Origin: Promethearchaeia archaeon | GTDB lineage: Archaea > Asgardarchaeota > Lokiarchaeia > Sigyniarchaeales > SOKP01 | NCBI GenBank assembly: GCA_029856295.1 | Contig: JAHQWS010000110.1 | Location: 1-7,394 of the forward strand | Length of the DNA stretch: 7,394 bases | Direction: 5' to 3' | Shown here: one piece after another, positions 1 through 4,657 of the stretch | Layout of the letters: each line of letters starts with the position of its first letter | Numbering within the stretch: position 1 is the stretch's first letter | Made by a program: the position numbers and the translations under genes | Notes under the pieces: generated by a model | What the model saw: the letters and a program-made list of their open reading frames with translations, nothing else | What the model was told of the DNA's origin: nothing | Databases searched by the model: none

Positions 1-120
1 GTTCGAAAATTAAATAATTACTTTAACTTAGAGAAATCTAACCTAAAATATGTTGAATTTTAAATAAATTGAAAAATTTAATCGAAATATTTTAATAGGG
101 TTATTTTTTCATTTTAATTA
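1..120. other. AT-rich upstream region with no gene seen
   Basis: No convincing open frame or RNA fold is visible here. It is very AT-rich with several TATA-like stretches (around 60-70 and 88-97) that could serve the zinc-finger gene starting at 121. An in-frame TAA lies two codons before that ATG (115-117), so the downstream protein cannot extend into this region. Confidence 0.5.
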
Positions 121-588
121 ATGCGACAAATTTATAAGCCACATGGAAAACATTGTTATCTCCGTTCTTTCAAGACTTCTTGTCCACATTGTGGAAAAGA
201 TGTTCTTTACTGGGAATGTACACATGGTTGTAAAGTATTTTTCCAATATCCTCCCTATGGGAAATTGGTAAGACATATTTGTAAAAGTTATAAAGGTAAG
301 AGTAAATCTTCCCGGAATAAGTATCCCGTGATTATCAAAAAACCCAAAGGATTATTAGAAAAAGCCTCGCCAAGTTGTCCAGCATGTGGAAAATTATTTA
401 AAACCGAATTGTATTTAAAGGAACACTTAAAACAATTAAAAAATTCTGATTTTTTACATGAACTCTATTTTGGACAAGATATAATAATTGAACATGGTTA
501 TAAGGTAAATAACATGAAATTAAATGAAAAAATGAGTATTCATTATAAACCCATCTTTGGGAGAATTAATGTAAAAAAGAAAAACTGA
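121..588 (+). CDS. Small zinc-finger protein (Cys/His cluster plus C2H2-like finger)
   Basis: A basic 155-residue protein that I cannot assign to a named family. Two metal-binding modules are visible. The first (residues 21-54) has CPHC (C21, C24), then C33-x-H35-x-C37 in the motif ECTHGC, then H52-x-C54, enough ligands for one or two zinc ions. The second (residues 86-113) has C86-x2-C89, F93, L99 and H102, which is the exact classical C2H2 spacing (C-x2-C-x3-F-x5-L-x2-H); the next His, H113, is 10 residues further on instead of the usual 3-5. A Lys/Ser-rich linker (about residues 55-80) joins them. No signal peptide or membrane segment is visible. The start is fixed by an in-frame stop two codons upstream. 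A nucleic-acid-binding or protein-interaction role is a guess from the fingers and basic charge. It appears to be monocistronic: 128 bases with a TATA-like element separate it from the next gene. Confidence 0.75.
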   Translation: MRQIYKPHGKHCYLRSFKTSCPHCGKDVLYWECTHGCKVFFQYPPYGKLVRHICKSYKGKSKSSRNKYPVIIKKPKGLLEKASPSCPACGKLFKTELYLKEHLKQLKNSDFLHELYFGQDIIIEHGYKVNNMKLNEKMSIHYKPIFGRINVKKKN

Positions 589-640
589 TCGTTTTTAAAA
601 TTATACCTATCCATAAATTTTTATTAAAATTTTTATAATT

Positions 641-658
641 ATATTTATAAAAAAGTTT
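641..658 (+). promoter_or_regulatory. Candidate TATA box for the profilin-like gene
   Basis: The stretch TTTATAAAAA within this interval resembles an archaeal TATA box. Transcription starting about 25 bases downstream would leave a leader of roughly 45 bases. That leader contains AAGGA at 703-707, nine bases before the ATG at 717, a plausible weak ribosome binding site. The region is so AT-rich that other positions are possible. Confidence 0.35.
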
Positions 659-716
659 AAATCTAAGATTTTTATTAATAATGATGTATAAAAATCTAAA
701 ATAAGGAAATGAAAAA

Positions 717-1322
717 ATGCCAGTAGATCCCGCAACTGCCGTTTATAATTTAATGCAAAATGACCCTCATATTATTGCCGGAGCGGTTATTTCAGGCACA
801 AATGAAATAATTTATTCAACAGATAATTGGGACATTAGTGCGGATGTAGGTAGAGTCATTTCAAGTTGGGTTGCTCAGAATGCTCAATTTATAATGGTCT
901 CGGGGGTGAAATATTCTATGTTGCAATGTGGACCTGAAAGATTAGTCGCTACATCTATTCGTGGTGAGGGGAGTATTGTAGCCGCAAAGGATGATGAACA
1001 TAAATTAATTGTATATCTTGAACCGGATGGATATGCGCCTGGAGCTGTCATGGATGCACAAAGAACTATAACGTCAATGAGTTCAAAGACGCCCTATATG
1101 GATACACAGGCTCAATTAGGTAAAGCAGTACCCGTTGCGGCTTCGGCTACTCCAAGCATAGATCCTCAATTGAAAGGGGAAATTGAAGCATTTTTAGAAT
1201 GGATTAAAGATGCTGATGGGCTTTCAGGCTATATAAACTATTATTTGCAGCAAAACAACGCCCAACTAATATCTAAGTTATCACAAATTTATAGCGAATT
1301 AAGGAAAATTTTTGGTGTTTAA
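717..1322 (+). CDS. Profilin-like protein (Asgard profilin candidate) with C-terminal helical extension
   Basis: Residues 1-122 read as a profilin-fold domain. There is an N-terminal helix (VYNLMQ), a beta hairpin (GAVISG...EIIYS), a helix with W51, then GVKYSMLQ (63-70), ERLVAT, RGEGSIVAAKDD (82-93), a strand KLIVYLEPDG (96-105), and a closing helix from PGAVMDAQ. This order and several local motifs resemble the C-terminal half of plant profilins: K-Y-x-x-x-Q, a Gly-rich K/R-G-x-G turn, a hydrophobic strand ending in EP, then x-x-P-G and the final helix. Profilins bind actin monomers and tune filament growth in the cytoplasm, and Asgard archaea are known to encode them. An alternative in the same fold superfamily is a roadblock/LC7 or longin-type GTPase partner. 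Residues 129-150 form an Ala/Pro-rich linker, and 151-201 a predicted helical tail (EIEAFLEWI..., LISKLSQIYSELRKIF). Profilins are usually about 130 residues, so the tail is extra. The ATG at 717 fits the domain start. Confidence applies to profilin fold; actin binding is inference. Confidence 0.68.
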   Translation: MPVDPATAVYNLMQNDPHIIAGAVISGTNEIIYSTDNWDISADVGRVISSWVAQNAQFIMVSGVKYSMLQCGPERLVATSIRGEGSIVAAKDDEHKLIVYLEPDGYAPGAVMDAQRTITSMSSKTPYMDTQAQLGKAVPVAASATPSIDPQLKGEIEAFLEWIKDADGLSGYINYYLQQNNAQLISKLSQIYSELRKIFGV

Positions 1323-1347
1323 CTTTTTTTATTAATTTTTTAAAGTT
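1321..1347 (+). terminator. Candidate terminator after the profilin-like gene
   Basis: The inverted repeat AACTTT (1321-1326) and AAAGTT (1342-1347) flanks T-rich DNA immediately after the stop codon. Archaeal termination needs mainly the T-run (T7 at 1324-1330); the hairpin is a bonus and is weak. Confidence 0.45.
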
Positions 1348-1574
1348 GATCTCATGAAATTGATTAAATGCGAGTCTGATTTTTAAAGAATCAATAATAT
1401 AGAGTAATGTTAGAACAATTCATATTTATTGGTAAGCAATGATTTCATTTCTCATATATTTTGATCATGATTTTGATGTTCGAATATAACGTTTATCTAA
1501 TAAAATTCTTTCTTATTTTATTAATTCTTTAATCATATCGATAAATTTAAAATTTTATTAGAATTTTTAAACAT
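1348..1574. other. Intergenic region upstream of argC; promoter not resolved
   Basis: No open frame longer than about ten codons in a plausible context and no RNA fold was seen. AT-rich TATA-like runs near 1543-1560 could promote argC with a very short leader. No ribosome binding site precedes the argC ATG. Confidence 0.4.
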
Positions 1575-2651
1575 ATGGAAGTTGGCGTTATTGCTGCAAG
1601 TGGTTATGCTGGTGGAGAGGCTGTTAGGCTATTAAGTTATCATCCAAATGTGGAGTTGACTTATATAACCTCTCGTAAACTAATATCTAAATATTTTCAT
1701 TCGATTTATCCAAATTTGCGAAAGATCTCAGATCTGAAATTTGAGGAATACAGCATTGAAAAAGCAAAAGAAAAATGTGATATTGTTTTTTTAGCAGTAC
1801 CTCATGGTATTTCACAAGATATGGTTCCTGAATTATTAGAGTCAGGATTAAAAGTAATTGATTTAAGTGCAGATTTTAGGTTAAAAAATAAAAACATTTA
1901 CCAAATGTATTATAAAAAGGAACATTCTCATCCTGAGATATTAGATAAAGCAGTATATGGTTTACCTGAATTGCATCGCGAAGAAATTAAAAAGGCAAAT
2001 TTGATAGCTGTGGCAGGTTGTCATGCTTCAAGTGCTATTTACGGACTATATCCTTTAGTTAATGAAAATTTAATTCAAGTAAAAAATATCATTGTTGATT
2101 CTAAAACAGGATCATCTGGTTCTGGAGCAGGCATTAGTGAATCAACTCATCACCCAATTAGAGCTAATAGTATTAGGCCATATAAAATGACCGGTCATAG
2201 ACATACCGCAGAAATAGAGCAAGAATTAACGTTAATTCTTCAAAAAAATAATATTTTAAACCAAGAAGTTAGAGTGGGCTTTTCTGCCCATGCAGTTAAT
2301 TTAGTAAGAGGAATTTTATCAACTTCACATGTATTTTTTAATGAAACAGAAGAAATCAATGAGAAAGTTATATTTAAAGCATACAGGACAGTTTATAATA
2401 AGGAACCCTTTATCCGTGTAGTTAATCAAAAAACAGGAATATTTAGATTACCAGATCCTAAATTAATTAGAGGCACGAATTATTCAGATGTGGGTTTCCA
2501 AATTGATAAGAGAATGAATAGAATAGTAGTTTTATGTGCTCTCGATAATTTGGTTAAGGGTACCGCTGGAAATGCAATTCAATGCATGAATATAATGTGT
2601 GGTTTCCCTGAAATTTCTGGACTTGAATTTCCAGGATTTTTCCCACTATAA
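1575..2651 (+). CDS. argC: N-acetyl-gamma-glutamyl-phosphate reductase / LysW-linked aminoadipate reductase (ArgC/LysY family)
   Basis: NADPH-dependent reductase that turns an acyl phosphate into a semialdehyde: in arginine synthesis N-acetylglutamyl phosphate, in archaeal LysW pathways the LysW-bound aminoadipyl or glutamyl phosphate. The N-terminus has the nucleotide-binding loop GVIAASGYAGGE (4-15). Other family marks are IVFLAVPHG (70-78), VIDLSADFR (94-102), the catalytic Cys149 in AVAGCHASSA, KTGSSGSGAG (177-186), HHP (192-194), the GHRHTAE His motif (207-213), SAHAVNLVRGI (237-247) and the closing DNLVKGTAGNAIQ (324-336). The length of 358 is normal, and no residue essential to the family looks missing. 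The HHP...RPY...GHRHTAEIEQEL pattern resembles the archaeal/Thermus LysY-type branch more than classical bacterial ArgC, but I cannot tell which substrate it uses. No LysW, LysX/ArgX, kinase or aminotransferase gene is in the window, so it stands alone here. The ATG at 1575 matches the usual start next to the Rossmann strand. Confidence 0.93.
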   Translation: MEVGVIAASGYAGGEAVRLLSYHPNVELTYITSRKLISKYFHSIYPNLRKISDLKFEEYSIEKAKEKCDIVFLAVPHGISQDMVPELLESGLKVIDLSADFRLKNKNIYQMYYKKEHSHPEILDKAVYGLPELHREEIKKANLIAVAGCHASSAIYGLYPLVNENLIQVKNIIVDSKTGSSGSGAGISESTHHPIRANSIRPYKMTGHRHTAEIEQELTLILQKNNILNQEVRVGFSAHAVNLVRGILSTSHVFFNETEEINEKVIFKAYRTVYNKEPFIRVVNQKTGIFRLPDPKLIRGTNYSDVGFQIDKRMNRIVVLCALDNLVKGTAGNAIQCMNIMCGFPEISGLEFPGFFPL

Positions 2652-2694
2652 ATATGAGAAAAGCAACTATAATACCTTAAAATTAACTCTCGAA

Positions 2695-2702
2695 TTTTTT
2701 TT
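2695..2702 (+). terminator. T-run terminator candidate after argC
   Basis: Eight consecutive T lie 43 bases after the argC stop, in the short gap between two convergent genes. This fits an archaeal oligo-T terminator. Confidence 0.45.
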
Positions 2703-2718
2703 CATAGGGGAATTATGC

Positions 2719-2937
2719 CTAAATAGAAAAAATGCCAATTATTATAACAATTAATATTGGAATTAGGCATAATAAACAAACACAACCAATGAAACTATTT
2801 CTCCATTTTACATAATGATTTGGGTTCAAAATTGTACCACAATTAGGACATTGCTTCAATTTAACATTATTAATTTCTGTTTCGCAATTATAACACTGAA
2901 ATATTTCGCTTTGATTTTTAATCTCTAGATTTGACAT
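2719..2937 (-). CDS. Small membrane-anchored zinc-ribbon protein
   Basis: A 72-residue protein with two recognisable parts. Residues 15-33 form a zinc ribbon with two knuckles, CYNC (C15, C18) and CPNC (C30, C33), the second followed by Gly as is typical. Residues about 49-72 are an uninterrupted hydrophobic stretch (FIGCVCLLCLIPILIVIIIGIF) that should be a single membrane helix ending two residues before the stop. The basic patch KWR (45-47) just before it suggests the ribbon faces the cytoplasm, in a tail-anchor-like arrangement. The function is unknown. It is not LysW, although it neighbours argC: it lacks the acidic EDWGE-type C-terminus and has a membrane helix. It is convergent with argC and divergent from the ADH synthase gene. 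The gene is short, but the clean zinc ribbon plus membrane helix makes a chance frame unlikely. Confidence 0.78.
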   Translation of the reverse strand: MSNLEIKNQSEIFQCYNCETEINNVKLKQCPNCGTILNPNHYVKWRNSFIGCVCLLCLIPILIVIIIGIFSI

Positions 2938-3045
2938 ATGACAAGAATTCCTAAACTTGATATTTTGGTGTTTATTATACTAATATGATTCTTAAATAAA
3001 ATATAATTTTAAAAGAATTGCTAAAAATAGTTAGGAAAATTTAAA
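2938..3045. promoter_or_regulatory. Divergent promoter region
   Basis: These 108 bases separate two divergent starts. On the + strand TTAAATAAAATATAA (about 2993-3007) is a good TATA candidate for the ADH synthase gene, leaving a leader of 15-20 bases that holds TTAGGA (3031-3036), a weak ribosome binding site. On the - strand TATAATAAA (about 2973-2981) could drive the zinc-ribbon gene. No clear operator was identified. Confidence 0.45.
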
Positions 3046-3849
3046 ATGTCCGGATATATCGGTAAAAATATTAGAATGGAAAGAATTATGAATAGGGAAA
3101 ATGGAAAATCAATTATCATCCCTATGGATCATGGATTAACAGTTGGACCAATCAAGGGTATTGAAAATAATTTAGGAGAAATGGTGAATAAAGTTGCCTT
3201 AGGTGGTGCTAATGCAGTTTTAGGCCATATTGGAATTCCATTGTATGCGCATAGAGGGTATGGACCGGATATAGGTTTGATATTACATATATCAGGATCA
3301 ACTTCATTAAGTCCAATGTCTAATTATAAAGTTTTAGTAAATACTGTTTTAGAAGCGGTTAAATTAGGTGCTGATGGCGTTTCGCTTCATATAAATATTG
3401 GGACTCAATCTGATCCTGAGATGCTTGAAACATTAGGGAGCGTTTCAAGAGAATGTAGAGAATATGGAGTGCCTCTCTTAGCGATGATGTATCCTAGAGG
3501 GGAAAACATAGACGATGAATATGATGTTGAAGTTGTTAAGATTGCTGCGAGGGTTGCTGCCGAATTAGGAGCTGATATTGTAAAAACAAATTGGACTGGT
3601 GATCCTGATTCTTTTAAAGAAGTGGTTAGGGGTTGTATGGCCCCAGTTATTATCGCAGGGGGAGAGAAAGCAGGGATAAGGGAGATATTGGAAATCACAA
3701 AGCAATCAATAGATGTAGGGGGTGCTGGCGTAGCATATGGCAGAAATGTCTTTCAAGCTGATGATCCTACGAAAGTTGTGAGAGCGTTGTATTTAATTGT
3801 AAATAAGAATTATGAAGTAGATGAGGCAATCAGAGAGGCCAAACTTTAA
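3046..3849 (+). CDS. 2-amino-3,7-dideoxy-D-threo-hept-6-ulosonate (ADH) synthase
   Basis: Class I aldolase-like enzyme that opens the archaeal alternative route to dehydroquinate and the aromatic amino acids. It joins aspartate semialdehyde and a 6-deoxy-ketohexose phosphate to form ADH, which dehydroquinate synthase II then converts. The 267 residues form a TIM barrel of the DeoC/FbaB group and match the family (type member MJ0400) almost end to end. Visible marks are MDHG with Asp28, GGANAVLGHIG (53-63), HRGYG (69-73), AMMYPRG with Tyr149, ADIVKT with the Schiff-base Lys180, APVIIAGGEK (199-208) and GVAYGRNVFQ (228-237). The Asp/Tyr/Lys set is intact. Class I fructose-bisphosphate aldolase is the close relative to exclude; the RMERI-NRE start and YPRG motif favour ADH synthase. 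Dehydroquinate synthase II, often its neighbour, is not in this window. The next gene follows after 47 bases and could be co-transcribed or have its own promoter. Confidence 0.92.
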   Translation: MSGYIGKNIRMERIMNRENGKSIIIPMDHGLTVGPIKGIENNLGEMVNKVALGGANAVLGHIGIPLYAHRGYGPDIGLILHISGSTSLSPMSNYKVLVNTVLEAVKLGADGVSLHINIGTQSDPEMLETLGSVSRECREYGVPLLAMMYPRGENIDDEYDVEVVKIAARVAAELGADIVKTNWTGDPDSFKEVVRGCMAPVIIAGGEKAGIREILEITKQSIDVGGAGVAYGRNVFQADDPTKVVRALYLIVNKNYEVDEAIREAKL

Positions 3850-3865
3850 ATTTTTTCCTATTATA

Positions 3866-3879
3866 ATTATTTAAATAAG
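3866..3879 (+). promoter_or_regulatory. Candidate TATA box for the PAC4-like gene
   Basis: ATTATTTAAATAAG is centred about 25 bases before the ATG at 3897, the spacing expected if transcription starts at or next to the start codon, giving a leaderless mRNA. A T6 run at 3851-3856 just after the ADH synthase stop may end the upstream transcript. Confidence 0.4.
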
Positions 3880-3896
3880 ATGAACTCATCAGAACG

Positions 3897-4259
3897 ATGA
3901 TACCTTTAGTAAAAAAGGATTGTTTAATAGATAATTTTAAAATTTATCTGGTTTTATTTAAGTTACATAATAGTTACCTCTTGTTAATATCTGATCAGAA
4001 AGAGATGGGAATTGGAAATGTCACTTTGGGAAGCCCTCCATTGACCGAAGGACTAAGATCAATTTCAGCGTCCTATAGTTTATTCGGTTTGGAAAAGAAA
4101 TTACTAAATACCATCATATCGGAGAAAGCTTCGCATATCTTAAAGAAACCGGTTTTACTACTTCTCTTTTTAAGAGCCCGAACAAAAGAGGAAGAAATTG
4201 CAAAACCCTTAATGAACTTTTTAAATAAAATTTTGACAGAACTAGTTGAAAAAGATTAA
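3897..4259 (+). CDS. Proteasome assembly chaperone 4 (PSMG4/PAC4)-like protein, tentative
   Basis: A soluble 120-residue protein with no signal peptide or membrane segment. Its layout resembles eukaryotic PAC4, which with PAC3 helps build the 20S alpha ring. There is a first strand (KIYLVLFKLHN, 15-25), a second hydrophobic strand (YLLLISD, 27-33), the segment IGNVTLGSP (39-47), a strand SISASYSLFG (55-64) comparable to PAC4's I-P-V-S-T-S-L-L-G, a helix ending in ASHILKKP (78-85) comparable to PAC4's LAQRLARKTNK, a strong strand VLLLLFLRA (86-94), and a terminal helix (about 97-117). The order and spacing of these elements fit, but identity is low and this is read by eye from memory. Archaea are known for PAC2-type chaperones (PbaA/PbaB); PAC3/PAC4-type members are far less familiar there. 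Alternatives are another small alpha/beta protein of the PAC3 or roadblock/longin type. No proteasome gene is in the window. The ATG at 3880 is out of frame. Confidence 0.5.
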   Translation: MIPLVKKDCLIDNFKIYLVLFKLHNSYLLLISDQKEMGIGNVTLGSPPLTEGLRSISASYSLFGLEKKLLNTIISEKASHILKKPVLLLLFLRARTKEEEIAKPLMNFLNKILTELVEKD

Positions 4260-4361
4260 AATTAGCGAATTACTATATAAACATATAAAATGTAGAGGCC
4301 ACCAATCGGCTAACAGTTTATAAAAAATTTTTGATGTTTTAAAAATTTAAAAATTCTTCAA
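4260..4361 (+). promoter_or_regulatory. tRNA-Leu promoter region
   Basis: Two TATA-like elements are present: TATATAA at 4274-4280 and TTTATAAAAA at 4317-4326. The second would place the transcription start near 4347-4350, about 12-15 bases before the tRNA 5' end, a typical distance for an archaeal tRNA gene. Between them, 4291-4315 is clearly less AT-rich than its surroundings; its role is unknown. Confidence 0.5.
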
Positions 4362-4396
4362 GCAGGGATAACCAAGCCTGGTCAACGGTGCCGGAC

Positions 4397-4426
4397 CACT
4401 GCTGGCGGTTAACCAGCAAGCTGGAC
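4397..4426 (+). other. tRNA intron 1 (30 nt, position 32/33)
   Basis: Removing these 30 bases joins C32 (4396) to U33 (4427). The four-base central helix of a bulge-helix-bulge motif pairs 4391-4394 (CCGG) with 4421-4424 (CUGG, one G-U). The three-base bulges are ACC (4395-4397) and ACU (4425-4427), each cut after its second base, and G4390-C4428 plus U4389-A4429 give a two-pair outer helix. The intron folds on itself through GCTGG (4401-4405) and CCAGC (4413-4417) with a 7-base loop. GGAC occurs at both ends (4393-4396 and 4423-4426), so several cut registers give the same mature RNA; the one listed is the register with the best motif. Confidence 0.78.
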
Positions 4427-4431
4427 TCAAG

Positions 4432-4476
4432 ATCTTTAAAAAATATCTTCCGTTGATTTAACAATTCTGATGAGAT
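4432..4476 (+). other. tRNA intron 2 (45 nt, canonical position 37/38)
   Basis: This intron lies at the standard archaeal position one base after the anticodon. Its bulge-helix-bulge is clean. The exon bases CUCA (4426-4429 in the unspliced register, tRNA positions 32-35) pair perfectly with UGAG (4471-4474). The bulges are AGA (4430-4432) and AUA (4475-4477), each cut after its second base. The anticodon stem serves as the outer helix. The inner helix is weak (U4433-A4470, C4434-G4469), and a small hairpin GTTG/CAAT lies at 4452-4465. Confidence 0.85.
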
Positions 4477-4523
4477 ATCCGGTCTCATAGGAGTACGTGG
4501 GTTCGAATCCCACTCCCTGCATC

Positions 4524-4548
4524 TTTTTTTTTTTTACTTTTTTTTTTT
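4524..4548 (+). terminator. Double oligo-T terminator after tRNA-Leu
   Basis: Two long T-runs, T12 at 4524-4535 and T11 at 4538-4548, separated by AC, begin three bases after the tRNA 3' end. This is a strong archaeal intrinsic terminator and isolates the tRNA from the chaperonin gene. Confidence 0.8.
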
Positions 4549-4565
4549 CTGCAATCTCTAATTTA

Positions 4566-4584
4566 TTTACTTCGTTTTCGTAAA
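4566..4584. promoter_or_regulatory. Inverted repeat upstream of the thermosome promoter
   Basis: TTTAC (4566-4570) and GTAAA (4580-4584) form a perfect five-base inverted repeat around a 9-base spacer, about 30 bases upstream of the TATA box of the chaperonin gene. This could be an activator or repressor site, for example for heat response, but a five-base repeat in AT-rich DNA can occur by chance. Confidence 0.25.
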
Positions 4585-4612
4585 CTTTTTTAATTTTATG
4601 ACTTAGAGATCT

Positions 4613-4622
4613 ATATAAATAA
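4613..4622 (+). promoter_or_regulatory. TATA box for the thermosome gene
   Basis: TATATAAATA is a near-ideal archaeal TATA box. A start about 25 bases downstream falls near 4640-4645, leaving a leader of roughly 15 bases with no evident ribosome binding site before the TTG start at 4658. Confidence 0.6.
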
Positions 4623-4657
4623 AACATTTAATTAAAGATAAAAAAAGTGAAAATAAA

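Larger units (their letters stand above)
4362..4521 (+). tRNA. tRNA-Leu (anticodon CAA) with two introns
   Basis: Class II tRNA read from its folding. The acceptor stem is GCAGGGA (4362-4368) with TCCCTGC (4514-4520), perfectly paired. The D arm is ACC...GGT, with the Leu-like loop AAGCCTGGTCAAC. The anticodon stem is CCGGA (4391-4395) with TCCGG (4478-4482). The long variable arm is CTC-ATAG-GAG (4484-4493). The T arm is GTGGG-TTCGAAT-CCCAC (4497-4513). The discriminator is A4521, and CCA is not encoded. The 82 bases between the two anticodon strands can only give a proper loop if two introns are removed (4397-4426 and 4432-4476). The mature loop is then CTCAAGA, anticodon CAA (reads UUG), with U33 in place, and the mature tRNA is 85 nt. 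The Leu call rests on the anticodon, the variable arm and A73. Both introns have bulge-helix-bulge pairing, so the archaeal splicing endonuclease should cut them. Confidence 0.92.

Noticed and set aside
1323..1574. Possible regulatory RNA or small gene between the profilin-like gene and argC
   Set aside because: Only very short open frames and no stable stem apart from the terminator-like repeat at 1321-1347 were found.
2719..2937. Zinc-ribbon protein as LysW, the amino-group carrier partner of ArgC/LysY
   Set aside because: LysW is about 55 residues with an acidic C-terminal EDWGE-type end; this protein ends in a membrane helix instead.
3405..3698. Minus-strand 97-residue open frame
   Set aside because: It lies wholly inside the ADH synthase gene on the other strand, has no domain features and is a shadow frame.
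4362..4521. Single-intron tRNA with loop beginning CCACTG and anticodon ACT
   Set aside because: It would put C at position 33 instead of the near-universal U, would give an anticodon not expected for this Leu-like body, and would ignore the perfect CTCAAGA loop and its bulge-helix-bulge motif.
4436..4627. Minus-strand 63-residue open frame with the peptide GVGFEPTYSYETG
   Set aside because: It is antisense to the tRNA-Leu 3' half and the T-runs. The GVGFEPT-type peptide is a familiar spurious product of reading a tRNA T arm backwards, and the poly-Lys stretch comes from the terminator.
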